Shown here piece by piece: positions 1 through 6,418 of a DNA stretch of 17,825 nucleotides. Position numbers and translations under genes: made by a program. Each line of letters begins with the position of its first letter. Within the stretch, counting starts at the first letter, position 1. The notes beneath the pieces are model-generated. The model searched no databases and was not told where the DNA came from. It saw only the letters and a list, made by a program, of their open reading frames with translations. Origin of the DNA: DATKDU01 sp035649415 (GTDB taxonomy: Bacteria; Planctomycetota; Planctomycetia; Pirellulales; Pirellulaceae); contig DASRJP010000470.1 of the NCBI GenBank assembly GCA_035649415.1, forward strand, positions 1 through 17,825, read 5' to 3'.

Positions 1-90
1 CTTCCGCGTGCGCCGGAAGTTGAAATTGTAGGCCATTGTAACCCGCGATCCGCCGGGAAGCACGTTCTCGCGGTTCCGGGTTCGAGTCAT
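1..90 (-). CDS. Possible 5' end of a minus-strand gene cut by the left edge
   Basis: Read on the minus strand from an ATG at 90-88, the frame is open for 30 codons to the window edge (MTRTRNRENV..., ending FNFRRTRK). A second in-frame ATG lies at 36-34 (MAYNFNF...). Upstream of the first ATG is only a weak purine stretch (GGCGGGAACG). The fragment is too short for any family to be recognised. It could be the start of a real gene or a chance open frame in GC-rich DNA. No function is proposed. Confidence 0.2.
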   Translation of the reverse strand, partial: MTRTRNRENVLPGGSRVTMAYNFNFRRTRK

Positions 91-239
91 CGTTCCCGCC
101 ACGGCGTGGTCGAACCGCGGTACGGGGCCGCATCACAACTCAGCGTCGTTGCTGATCCTGGCGATACGCTTGCCAAAAGTTGGCTAGGAGCTCGCCAGGG
201 CGGTGCGTCACCAATGTTACACACCCCAACATTCGCCGG

Positions 240-1148
240 CTACTCAATCGCAAACCACAAGTCTCGGCAATACCTTCCAACGTTCTTGCCCGACTGAGTA
301 TTGACGGCTTCCACATAGCTACCACCAGTCCCTGCGCCGAACACGACTACTGACTGTTTGCCCAGCCTTAACATCGCCCTATGTTCCCATGTTCCGGTAA
401 TGACTTCCAGATTGTCAATGCCGAGGCACCATATGTCGCTCTCCCATAACGCACCCTTTCGGTCCCGCGCAAATGCTACGAGCTTTGCCTTTGATCCCGC
501 CATTGAGTAAAATAGCACATAGATATTCCTGTTGTCACTAACGGCGGTTAGCCTGTTATTGCGTATCCCGTCTGCAAAACGACGCACGTCGGCAACAGCC
601 ACCTCGATTTTGATATCATCTACGCTTAGTGCCATAGCACCAGCAGTTTCTGCCAAATGTAAGCCGTTGCTAAAATAAAACACGTCCCCGGTTGCGGTTT
701 CGAGCATGCCATAGTTCGTCGGATCTGAGTAGTTGTTAATTTGAAGGCTATCCTCCCACCATTTGGGAACGGGAACGCCAATCCTACCTGCCACAAAGCC
801 GGCCGTTCTGTAACATACGTCTTTGCCCAACGTGCGACCGTTCTTATTGTGCTCGCCGTCTGGTGCGGCTGTCGAGACGCGCTTTACATACTCAACATAC
901 GCATTTATCGCCACGGTGTGATTTGAGTCCTGCGTCAACGCCGCAAGATGACTTTCGCCAAGTGGCGCGAATACGGTCGACAGCAGCTTACCCAGCGAGC
1001 GTGAGTCGCGCGACGCTTGTATAATCTGTTGTCCTGCCGAAGCATTTGGCTCCGCTGCGGGACATACGGCGACGTGCGCGAGTGGTAGCCACGCAAGGGC
1101 CATGCATTGCAGCCCATCCGACAACAGGGGCATTCCGAGGCGTATCAT
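240..1148 (-). CDS. Hypothetical secreted protein, 302 aa
   Basis: No family was recognised. The ATG at 1148 follows GGAG with an 8-nt gap (GGAGACAGTGCT-ATG), which supports this start. Residues 1-32 look like a signal peptide: a basic residue near the start, a hydrophobic stretch MALAWLPLAHVAV, and a plausible cleavage after PAA. The mature part has alternating beta-type segments, for example GDVFYFSNGLHL around 154-164, NIYVLFYSMAG around 208-218 and SVVVFGAGTGGSYVEAV around 266-282, and ends DLWFAIE. Cys29 is in the signal; Cys112, Cys241 and Cys294 are in the mature part. It lies 72 bp downstream of another hypothetical gene on the same strand, possibly as a two-gene unit. Base composition is clearly less GC-rich than the genes to the right, which suggests a lineage-specific or acquired gene. 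The gene call is firm; the function is unknown. Confidence 0.75.
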   Translation of the reverse strand: MIRLGMPLLSDGLQCMALAWLPLAHVAVCPAAEPNASAGQQIIQASRDSRSLGKLLSTVFAPLGESHLAALTQDSNHTVAINAYVEYVKRVSTAAPDGEHNKNGRTLGKDVCYRTAGFVAGRIGVPVPKWWEDSLQINNYSDPTNYGMLETATGDVFYFSNGLHLAETAGAMALSVDDIKIEVAVADVRRFADGIRNNRLTAVSDNRNIYVLFYSMAGSKAKLVAFARDRKGALWESDIWCLGIDNLEVITGTWEHRAMLRLGKQSVVVFGAGTGGSYVEAVNTQSGKNVGRYCRDLWFAIE

Positions 1149-1220
1149 AGCACTGTCTCCGTTTACGATTCGGCCAACCGATCCGCTAGCACCATTGTAT
1201 CACACTACGGCCACGCACCT

Positions 1221-1775
1221 CTACACAATGATGGGAATATCCCGAATCGGCGGTAGATCATCTCCCGGCGATGCACCCGACCCGGGAAACATGTAATGAT
1301 TGAACGTTTCGGTGTGGGGGTCGCAACAGCAATCCCAGTTCATCGAAATGCCGCGTCTCAAAACAACCCGACCGTAGGGCCACATAGGCGCATTGCACGT
1401 AGTTTCAAGAATTCCCGCCCAGCGACAATGTCCTCCTTCATCGCGTTTATGCCAAGTTCCCGGAGGAGCACCAGGCCCGGAAAAAAAGGCCACGTCGCCG
1501 TCTTGCCTGTATCGCACGAGCGAACGTGAATCACGGCCGAAACCGGCAAACGTCTCAAACGTGTCGATACCGTTGCCTGGGTCAATTTTGCCCGCTTTCA
1601 CTTTCCAGCGCTCGTAGTACACCAAGGTACCGCGCCTTCCGGTGTCCTTCCCTGGGCATAGCGTAGTGAATAGGCTGTTAGTGCCAGTGCAATTTGTTAC
1701 GTGCACAGTGACAGTCACCTTTTGTACAATCCATCCCTCGCGTTCTTGTAGATTCGGGGAAGCAAAAGGGGACAT
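1221..1775 (-). CDS. Hypothetical cysteine-rich protein, 184 aa
   Basis: No family was recognised. The ATG at 1775 is preceded by AAGGAG, with a rather long 13-nt spacing. The next upstream in-frame stop is at 1829-1827 and no other ATG intervenes. There is no signal peptide or membrane segment. Seven cysteines stand out: C29, C40, C117, C127 and a CCC run at 149-151. Residues 18-27 (VQKVTVTVHV) look like a beta strand, and residues 95-170 are rich in Gly, Pro, Trp and Cys. It may bind metal or be disulphide-linked, but that is inference. Like its neighbour it is less GC-rich than the right-hand part of the window, and it may be co-transcribed with the 302-aa gene downstream. Confidence 0.6.
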   Translation of the reverse strand: MSPFASPNLQEREGWIVQKVTVTVHVTNCTGTNSLFTTLCPGKDTGRRGTLVYYERWKVKAGKIDPGNGIDTFETFAGFGRDSRSLVRYRQDGDVAFFSGPGAPPGTWHKRDEGGHCRWAGILETTCNAPMWPYGRVVLRRGISMNWDCCCDPHTETFNHYMFPGSGASPGDDLPPIRDIPIIV

Positions 1776-2079
1776 TCTACTTTGTCTGCTCCTTCCGCGG
1801 ACAGCCGCGGGGACGCAAGGTGAATTCTAACCCTAATTGCGGTGCGGCACACTTCGTCCAGGGCCAAATCCACCCCGCGGCATCGTGGCGCCGGCCACTG
1901 CCTGGGTCCAGGAAAAATCTTCCGCCGGGCAGGAAATAAGTGTATACAATTGCGCATCTAACCGGTAGGCCCGCTGCGCGCGGGCTGCCTGCCGGCAAAT
2001 GCCGGCTGGGTGATCTTTGGCAATTTGGAAATACGGTCCACGGTGGCCAGGCGACCCCTGACCACAGGGGCTGTGAGTC

Positions 2080-2236
2080 TCGGCAGGCGACTGGGGCCGA
2101 CTCATCTCCGCAGTGAGTAGCACCGGGCGACTCATCGCAAGGCGTTATGGTACAACTGTTTACATAGCGCGAGTCGGCCGCCGACCACCTCGCCAAACCG
2201 ACTCAAAAACCGACTCAGGATCGGAAGTCGGAGGTC
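2080..2236 (+). repeat. Direct repeat copy 1 (~157 bp)
   Basis: It starts TCGGCAGGCGAC and ends TCGGAGGTC, and aligns over its whole length with 2669-2824. The best-conserved core is GTTATGGTACAA, then a variable few bases, then TAGCGCGAGTCGGCCGCCG. The unit contains CGACTCA four times, and an inverted pair GAGTCGG (2171-2177) / CCGACTC (2198-2204) that could form a 7-bp stem with a 20-nt loop. The right end merges into a 7-bp-periodic array. No gene follows this copy directly. Confidence 0.75.
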
Positions 2237-2257
2237 AGAGGTCGGAGGTCAGAAGGG
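2223..2257 (+). repeat. 7-bp-periodic array, RGARGTC type
   Basis: Five consecutive heptamers in register: GGAAGTC, GGAGGTC, AGAGGTC, GGAGGTC, AGAAGGG. The array begins inside the right end of direct repeat copy 1. Confidence 0.7.
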
Positions 2258-2294
2258 AGCGAATCGGTGAACGCTCAGAAATCCCGCTGCTGAC

Positions 2295-2336
2295 TTTTGC
2301 CTTTTGCATTTTGCACTGGTCATTTTGCATTTCCGC
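2295..2336 (+). repeat. 7-bp-periodic array, TTTTGCA type
   Basis: Six heptamers in register: TTTTGCC, TTTTGCA, TTTTGCA, CTGGTCA, TTTTGCA, TTTCCGC. The T-rich unit stands out in this GC-rich DNA. Confidence 0.75.
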
Positions 2337-2345
2337 CACGTCCGA

Positions 2346-2373
2346 CTGAACCCTGAACCCTAACCCCTGACTC
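2346..2373 (+). repeat. 7-bp-periodic array, CTGAACC/CTGACTC type
   Basis: Four heptamers in register: CTGAACC, CTGAACC, CTAACCC, CTGACTC. The last unit is identical to the unit at the 3' end of flhA (12132-12145). Confidence 0.65.
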
Positions 2374-2405
2374 CAGTCTTCCTCCCCCCCAATAGGTTAT
2401 TCCCT

Positions 2406-2422
2406 TCAGACGTTCTGTCTGA
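2406..2422. repeat. Short hairpin, 6-bp stem
   Basis: TCAGAC at 2406-2411 pairs with GTCTGA at 2417-2422 across a 5-nt loop. No U tract follows, so it is not a clear terminator. Confidence 0.4.
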
Positions 2423-2483
2423 CTCGACTTGGGGCACGCGGGGAGTAGGGCCAGTGTGTATAAATGTGTACATATCATGCCGT

Positions 2484-2500
2484 TGCGCCGGATGGGCGCA
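2484..2500. repeat. Short GC hairpin, 6-bp stem
   Basis: TGCGCC at 2484-2489 pairs with GGCGCA at 2495-2500 across a 5-nt loop. Its role is unknown. Confidence 0.4.
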
Positions 2501-2581
2501 CGAAGGCGTCGCCGTAAGTGCTCCAATCGATGCCCCCCTCGCGCTATTCCCAACTGGGGCCCTGAAGTCAGTCCCAGCGAG

Positions 2582-2603
2582 CCGCGGGGGTTTAGCCCCG
2601 CGG
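2582..2603. repeat. Strong GC hairpin, 8-bp stem
   Basis: CCGCGGGG at 2582-2589 and CCCCGCGG at 2596-2603 form a perfect stem around the loop GTTTAG. No U tract follows. It may act as a transcription barrier or be a dispersed palindromic repeat; the sequence does not decide. Confidence 0.6.
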
Positions 2604-2637
2604 ACACAAGGCCACGCCCCGGCAGCCACGCGCGAGG

Positions 2638-2672
2638 GGTCAGGAGTGATCAGTCATCGGTCAGTGATTCGG
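2638..2672 (+). repeat. Degenerate 7-bp-periodic array
   Basis: The stretch can be read as heptamers GGTCAGG, AGTGATC, AGTCATC, GGTCAGT, GATTCGG. The units are degenerate, so this is the weakest of the arrays. It ends at the left boundary of direct repeat copy 2. Confidence 0.4.
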
Positions 2673-2824
2673 CAGGCGACGCAGGCCGACTCATCTGAGC
2701 GGAAATTGGTGGCAAGCGACTCACCCCAAGACGTTATGGTACAAACGGTTACCTAGCGCGAGTCGGCCGCCGGCCGTCTCGCGAAACCGACTCAAAAAGC
2801 GACTCAGGCCGGAAATTGGAGGTC
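2669..2824 (+). repeat. Direct repeat copy 2 (~156 bp), next to the AhpD-like gene
   Basis: This is the diverged partner of 2080-2236, in the same orientation with 432 bp between the copies. It keeps the GTTATGGTACAA core, TAGCGCGAGTCGGCCGCCG, four CGACTCA motifs and the inverted pair GAGTCGG (2760-2766) / CCGACTC (2787-2793). Its right end, TTGGAGGTC, provides the GGAGG ribosome binding site 7 nt before the ATG at 2830. The repeat therefore reaches into the translation start region of that gene. Confidence 0.75.
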
Positions 2825-2829
2825 TGTTT

Positions 2830-3264
2830 ATGAACGACCCTGGAACCAGGATAGCCACGGTAAACCCCGTCGCCGAGTCGGCGGCCACCGGCAAGGTCGC
2901 CGCCGTCTTTGCGGACATCAAGCGCACCAAGAACCTCGACTTCGTCCCCGGCTTCTGGCGCGTGCTGGCCACCAGTCCCGATCAACTGGAGCTGATTTGG
3001 ACGCGGCTCAAGGCGCTGATGCACCCCGAGGCTGCCGGCCGCACGTCCCCGCTGGACGCACGCACGCGGGAGATCATCGCCCTGGCCGTCTCCGCCACCA
3101 ACGGCTGTCGCTACTGCGTCAACTCGCATACGGCCGCACTGAAAAAGCTCGGCGTCGACGACGCCGCACTTGGCGAGATCCTGGGGATCGTGGCGCTGTT
3201 CAACTCGACCAACGCCCTGGCCGACGGCTACCAGGTCGAGCCCGACGTGCTGCCGCCGGTATGA
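2830..3264 (+). CDS. AhpD-like / carboxymuconolactone decarboxylase family protein, 144 aa
   Basis: Members of this family are small, all-helical proteins; many are peroxidase-related and use a CxxC pair to reduce peroxides or alkylhydroperoxidase partners. The AhpD-type core is clear: EIIALAVSATNGCRYCVNSH at 81-100, with Cys93, Cys96 and His100. After it comes AALKKLGVDDAALGEIL, the usual following helix. The length suits the single-domain members. ATG 2830 has GGAGG 7 nt upstream, lying in the right end of direct repeat copy 2. The gene is alone on the plus strand and ends 9 bp before the convergent membrane-protein gene. Family placement is secure; the actual substrate is not. Confidence 0.9.
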   Translation: MNDPGTRIATVNPVAESAATGKVAAVFADIKRTKNLDFVPGFWRVLATSPDQLELIWTRLKALMHPEAAGRTSPLDARTREIIALAVSATNGCRYCVNSHTAALKKLGVDDAALGEILGIVALFNSTNALADGYQVEPDVLPPV

Positions 3265-3273
3265 GCTGGACGC

Positions 3274-3624
3274 TCAAGTCCGCGAGAAGTAATCGATAAT
3301 CAGCAGCACGACGCCGGTGATGGCCGCGGCCCCGTGTCCCAGGATTAGCGGAATGGGGAGCGGCCGCTGCCGCAGATGGTAGGTGAGGAAAATGAAAGAA
3401 CCGCCCAGCGCAGCCAGCACAAACACGCCGAGCGCGATCTGGCTGAGCAGCGGAATGCCGAGGATCGCCAGGTAAATGAGCATGCCCAGGGCTGTCGCCG
3501 CGACCGCCCCGTGCACCAGCGCCAGCCAGGTGGGTGGCCGCGGCACTCCGCTGAGACGAATGCCGAGCAAAGTCAAGCCGCCGAGGGCGGCCAACACGAA
3601 CAGAATGGTAGTGGTTTCGATCAT
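3274..3624 (-). CDS. Four-helix membrane protein with internal duplication, 116 aa
   Basis: The start is ATG 3624 (MIETTTILF), which has GGAG 7 nt upstream. The frame stays open further upstream, but that part is arginine- and proline-rich and looks non-coding. Hydrophobic helices are at about 3-21, 33-53, 59-80 and 90-111. The two halves resemble each other: VLAALGG occurs at 10-16 and again at 69-75, and ALVHGAVAA at 35-43 matches LILGHGAAA at 93-101, so His38 and His97 occupy equivalent places. This is a tandem duplication of a two-helix unit. The gene is last in the minus-strand cluster, 79 bp after the SGNH-type gene. No function was recognised. Confidence 0.75.
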   Translation of the reverse strand: MIETTTILFVLAALGGLTLLGIRLSGVPRPPTWLALVHGAVAATALGMLIYLAILGIPLLSQIALGVFVLAALGGSFIFLTYHLRQRPLPIPLILGHGAAAITGVVLLIIDYFSRT

Positions 3625-3703
3625 GATGCTGCTCCGCAAAGCGCCCCAGACAACCAGCAGCGTTGCAAACCGCGTTCCGCGAAAGACTTGCCGCCGGCCG
3701 AAT

Positions 3704-4351
3704 TCATGGCCGGGCGAAGACTTCGCTCGTGGCGGTTTGAAACGACGCCGTGGTGACGACTTCGGCAATCGCCCGCGCAATTTTGCCGCCGCCGGTTACC
3801 GAGGGTTCGATGGGTGAGACCGGCGCGTAGTCGGTCGCCTCGTGACAGATCAGCCGCAAGTCAATCACCGGCAGCGCGGCGGCAAACGCCTCGCGCAGGA
3901 TGACGTCGTTAAACAGACAGAGCCCCGCTCGCTCGGTGGATTCAAGGATTGGAATGGCGTCGTAAATCGTACAGACGACCGTCGGCCTGCCGTGCCGCAG
4001 CACGGCGCGCAGCATGGCTTTGTACTCCCGAGCGAATTCCTCCTGCACGGCAGCCAACTGCGACAGGACGTCGGCAAACGACCTGGCCGCTCCCTGCAAG
4101 ATCAGGCCGCTGGCCCCCAGGGCGTTATTGCCGCCGGCGCTGACGACCAGGTGGGTCGCATCCGTCGGCAAACGTTCGAGCTGCCTATGGACGCCGTCGG
4201 CATGGGCGCCATCGACGGCCCGCAGCGTGGCACGCCAGCCGGCAGGGAGCGCACGACTCAAGTGCTCGATGACCGACGGCCCGCCGGGAACATAGACCGC
4301 GTTGTCGAAGATCGAGTCTCCCAGCAGAACGATGTGTCCCGCGGCGGTCAT
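3704..4351 (-). CDS. SGNH/GDSL-type hydrolase-like protein, 215 aa
   Basis: SGNH hydrolases are serine esterases or lipases. Block I is HIVLLGDSIFDN, with the presumed nucleophile Ser13. Block III is VVSAGGNNALG, with Asn75/Asn76. The usual C-terminal DxxH block is not obvious: the corresponding region reads CHEATDYAPVSPIEPS (169-184), so the catalytic Asp/His pair cannot be assigned by eye. There is no signal peptide, so the protein is probably cytoplasmic. ATG 4351 has GGGGA about 6 nt upstream. The gene begins 21 bp after the stop of the alpha/beta hydrolase gene, which suggests co-transcription. The fold call is good; catalytic activity is likely but less certain because of block V. Confidence 0.8.
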   Translation of the reverse strand: MTAAGHIVLLGDSIFDNAVYVPGGPSVIEHLSRALPAGWRATLRAVDGAHADGVHRQLERLPTDATHLVVSAGGNNALGASGLILQGAARSFADVLSQLAAVQEEFAREYKAMLRAVLRHGRPTVVCTIYDAIPILESTERAGLCLFNDVILREAFAAALPVIDLRLICHEATDYAPVSPIEPSVTGGGKIARAIAEVVTTASFQTATSEVFARP

Positions 4352-4372
4352 GCTCCGTCCCCGACGCGAGGG

Positions 4373-5242
4373 TCACTTCTTGGCCGCCAGCTTTTCCTCG
4401 AACCAGGCGAGCGTGGCCGGCCCGACGGTCTTGATGTTTTGCTCGGGGCTAAAGCCATGCGCCGCCCCCTCGATCGTGATCAACTTGCTCGGGACGCCTG
4501 CCTTCTCGAAAACGGGCACGATTTTCTGGCTGTGCTCGATCGGCACCAGCAAGTCCTTGTCGCCATGGATCATCAGCACCGGCGCATCGTCCGACGTGAC
4601 GTGCAAGATGGGGGATACATCCGCCTCTTTTGCCGCATCGAACGTCAGCGGCGGCTTGAGGCCGGCGTGCTTCTTGATCTCCTCGGGCGGATCGGTCGTC
4701 CAGCCGCGCAGGTCGGTGGGCGGGAACAGGGCTACGCCCGCGGCAATCCGGCTGCTGGTCTTGTGCAGCGGATCGGCAGCGTCTGGATTGCCATCGTCCC
4801 CGGTGGTGGCGAGCAACAAGGTCAAATGCCCGCCGGCACTGCCGCCGAGCACGCCCAGGCGCTCGGGATCGACGCCGTAGTCCTTGGCGGTGAGGCGGAC
4901 GAAGCGCACGCAGAGGCGGACGTCGGCCGCGGCTTCGGGAACCGTGTACTTGGGGGCGCTGCCATGCCGCACGATGTAGATCGTGTAACCCTTATCGAGA
5001 AAAGCCTTGCAGGCGGGGACCAGTTCCTTGGGCTCCTTCCAGGTGGAGTACCAGCCGCCGCTCTGGAGAAACAGAATTGCCGCGCCGTTTTGCTCCTTGG
5101 GCTTGATTACGTCGAACGTGAGGGCCAGGCCGTCCTTGTGGCCGTAGACCACGTCGGGAGTGATCTGGAAGTCTTGAGCATGAAGAGGTGTTGCTTTCAA
5201 GCAGACAAACAAGACCAGAGCTGCAAACAATCGGGTCGTCAT
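4373..5242 (-). CDS. Secreted alpha/beta hydrolase (esterase/lipase type), 289 aa
   Basis: It probably hydrolyses esters outside the cytoplasm. The start is ATG 5242, preceded by AAGGAG with 5 nt spacing; a longer upstream extension to 5302 lacks such a site. Residues 1-22 form a signal peptide (MTTRLFAALVLFVCL...) with likely cleavage after LHA. The catalytic triad is visible: GGSAGGH with Ser135, HGDKDLLVP with Asp230 and GAAHGF with His262. The oxyanion region is LQSGGWYSTW, where many relatives have HGGG/HGGW. A typical segment VDPERLGVLGGSAGGH precedes the nucleophile. It sits mid-cluster, 78 bp after the HD gene and 21 bp before the SGNH-type gene. The substrate cannot be predicted. Confidence 0.92.
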   Translation of the reverse strand: MTTRLFAALVLFVCLKATPLHAQDFQITPDVVYGHKDGLALTFDVIKPKEQNGAAILFLQSGGWYSTWKEPKELVPACKAFLDKGYTIYIVRHGSAPKYTVPEAAADVRLCVRFVRLTAKDYGVDPERLGVLGGSAGGHLTLLLATTGDDGNPDAADPLHKTSSRIAAGVALFPPTDLRGWTTDPPEEIKKHAGLKPPLTFDAAKEADVSPILHVTSDDAPVLMIHGDKDLLVPIEHSQKIVPVFEKAGVPSKLITIEGAAHGFSPEQNIKTVGPATLAWFEEKLAAKK

Positions 5243-5320
5243 GAAATCTCCTTGCTCAAGCGGATGCGATTTGACACCGTCGTAGATTTGGAAAACGGGC
5301 ATGCCGGCATGGCGGACATT

Positions 5321-5974
5321 CTAGCGCTGCGCATCCCACTCCGCCAGGAACTGGGCGAGGAACTGCTCCATGTAGGCGTGGCGACCGGCGGCCAGCTTCC
5401 TGGCGGCTGCCGTATTCATGCGGTCCTTCAGCAACAGCAGCTTCTCGTAAAAGTGGTTGATCGTCGTGCCGACGTTGGTTTTGTACGCCTCGAAGGAATC
5501 GTGCGCCGTCGGCGGCCGCTCTGGTTCGTGCATCGCCTGTCCCTTGTGCCCGCCGTAGGCGAACGTGCGGGCAATGCCGATAGCGCCGAGTGCGTCGAGC
5601 CGGTCAGCATCCTGGACGCACTGGCCTTCCGGCGAGCTCATGGGCGTGGCCACGCCCGCTCCTTTGAACGACAGCTCGCCGATGATCCGGCAGACGTGCT
5701 CGACAACCTGCGGCTCGACCGGCTGGCTCTCCATCCAGGCGCGGGCGGCTTGCGGGCCGGCCAGGTGATTGCCGGCGGCGAATTTCCAGTCGTCCACGTC
5801 GTGCAAGAGCGCCGCCAGCTCGACAATGAACAAGTCAGCTTTTTCCTCACGAGCGATGGCCAGCGCCGTATTCCGCACGCGCTCGATGTGCCACCAGTCG
5901 TGCCCCGAGCTGTCGCCGGCCAAGTGGTCGCGGACAAAAGCGGCGGCGGCATCCAAAAGTTGTCGGCGATCCAT
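5321..5974 (-). CDS. HD-domain phosphohydrolase, YedJ-like, 217 aa
   Basis: HD-superfamily proteins are metal-dependent phosphohydrolases, often acting on nucleotides. The metal ligands are visible: His25/His29 in GHDWWHIERV, the His58-Asp59 pair in LLHDVDDWK, and Asp122/Asp124 in VQDADRLDALGAIGIAR. The whole arrangement, including the C-terminal HFYEKLLLLKDRMNT-type segment, matches my memory of Escherichia coli YedJ. ATG 5974 has GGAG 7 nt upstream. The neighbouring membrane-protein gene upstream ends 38 bp before it. The protein is cytoplasmic with no membrane segment. The family is secure; the physiological substrate is unknown. Confidence 0.9.
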   Translation of the reverse strand: MDRRQLLDAAAAFVRDHLAGDSSGHDWWHIERVRNTALAIAREEKADLFIVELAALLHDVDDWKFAAGNHLAGPQAARAWMESQPVEPQVVEHVCRIIGELSFKGAGVATPMSSPEGQCVQDADRLDALGAIGIARTFAYGGHKGQAMHEPERPPTAHDSFEAYKTNVGTTINHFYEKLLLLKDRMNTAAARKLAAGRHAYMEQFLAQFLAEWDAQR

Positions 5975-6012
5975 CGTGACTCTCCGAGGCGGCCGCGTTT
6001 ACGCTCCCTGCG

Positions 6013-6058
6013 TCATTCGGGCTTCGACATTCGTTCGTCATTTGAATTTCGACTATCG
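6013..6058 (-). repeat. 7-bp-periodic array, CGAATGA type, inside a gene's 3' end
   Basis: On the plus strand the units are TCATTCG, GGCTTCG, ACATTCG, a 4-base TTCG phase break, then TCATTTG, AATTTCG, ACTATCG. The array begins exactly at the stop codon of the small membrane-protein gene and encodes its tail. Confidence 0.7.
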
Positions 6059-6411
6059 ACATTTGTCTCCCGCCGCCGCCGCTGCCGCCGGCCAAGGATG
6101 GTCGGATCGGCGGGGCTCGATAAAAACCGGCTGGAGAGGAACCACAGCCCGAGCACTACGGGGACCACGATCAAGAGCATCATCGGCCGCACCACGCAGA
6201 CGATGATTCCGATCACGGCCGCCGTCAGCACCCACTTAGGCGTCCGCGAGAGAATGCCGGTGATGGAGGGGAGCGCCAGCCAGAGCGCGCCCAGCACAGC
6301 TCCCACCTTGACCAGCCCGCCGGCCACTTCCCCACCGCGGCCGGCCGCCACCATGGCCACTCCCGCGACGAAACAAACCAGCGCCAAAATCCCCAGCAGC
6401 GTTCGATTCAT
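6013..6411 (-). CDS. Small membrane protein, about 132 aa, with a repeat-encoded C-terminus
   Basis: The start chosen is ATG 6411 (MNRTLLGILAL), 7 bp after the stop of the PQQ-type gene. A longer start at 6435 would overlap that gene by 17 bp. Neither has a clear ribosome binding site, so translational coupling is likely. Two to three hydrophobic segments are visible: about 4-23, 32-51 and 61-91. A basic stretch GRRQRRRRE follows. The last 15 codons (DSRNSNDERMSKPE-stop) are made entirely of a 7-bp-periodic array (6013-6058), so the original end of the protein may lie earlier. No family was recognised. Confidence 0.7.
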   Translation of the reverse strand: MNRTLLGILALVCFVAGVAMVAAGRGGEVAGGLVKVGAVLGALWLALPSITGILSRTPKWVLTAAVIGIIVCVVRPMMLLIVVPVVLGLWFLSSRFLSSPADPTILGRRQRRRRETNVDSRNSNDERMSKPE

Positions 6412-6418
6412 GGGACCA

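Larger units (their letters stand above)
1828..2829. other. About 1 kb intergenic region packed with repeats and hairpins, no credible gene
   Basis: Several short open frames exist, but all run through repeats and have proline, arginine and serine-rich shadow composition. Visible structures: a hairpin GCCCGC/GCGGGC at 1969-1974 and 1980-1985; GCCGGC twice at 1991-1996 and 2001-2006; the palindrome TGTATACA at 1941-1948; two copies of a ~157-bp direct repeat (2080-2236 and 2669-2824); four 7-bp-periodic arrays (2223-2257, 2295-2336, 2346-2373, 2638-2672); and hairpins at 2406-2422, 2484-2500 and 2582-2603. The promoters of the AhpD-like gene (rightward) and of the 184-aa gene (leftward) should both lie here, but no convincing -35/-10 pair was found. 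Confidence 0.6.

Noticed and set aside
64..105. GGTTCGAGTC at about 77-88, resembling the T-loop of a tRNA
   Set aside because: The flanking bases do not form a T stem, and no anticodon arm or acceptor stem could be found on either strand.
1777..2196. A 139-codon minus-strand frame in the repeat region
   Set aside because: It runs through direct repeat copy 1 and hairpins, has shadow-type composition and overlaps the leader of the 184-aa gene.
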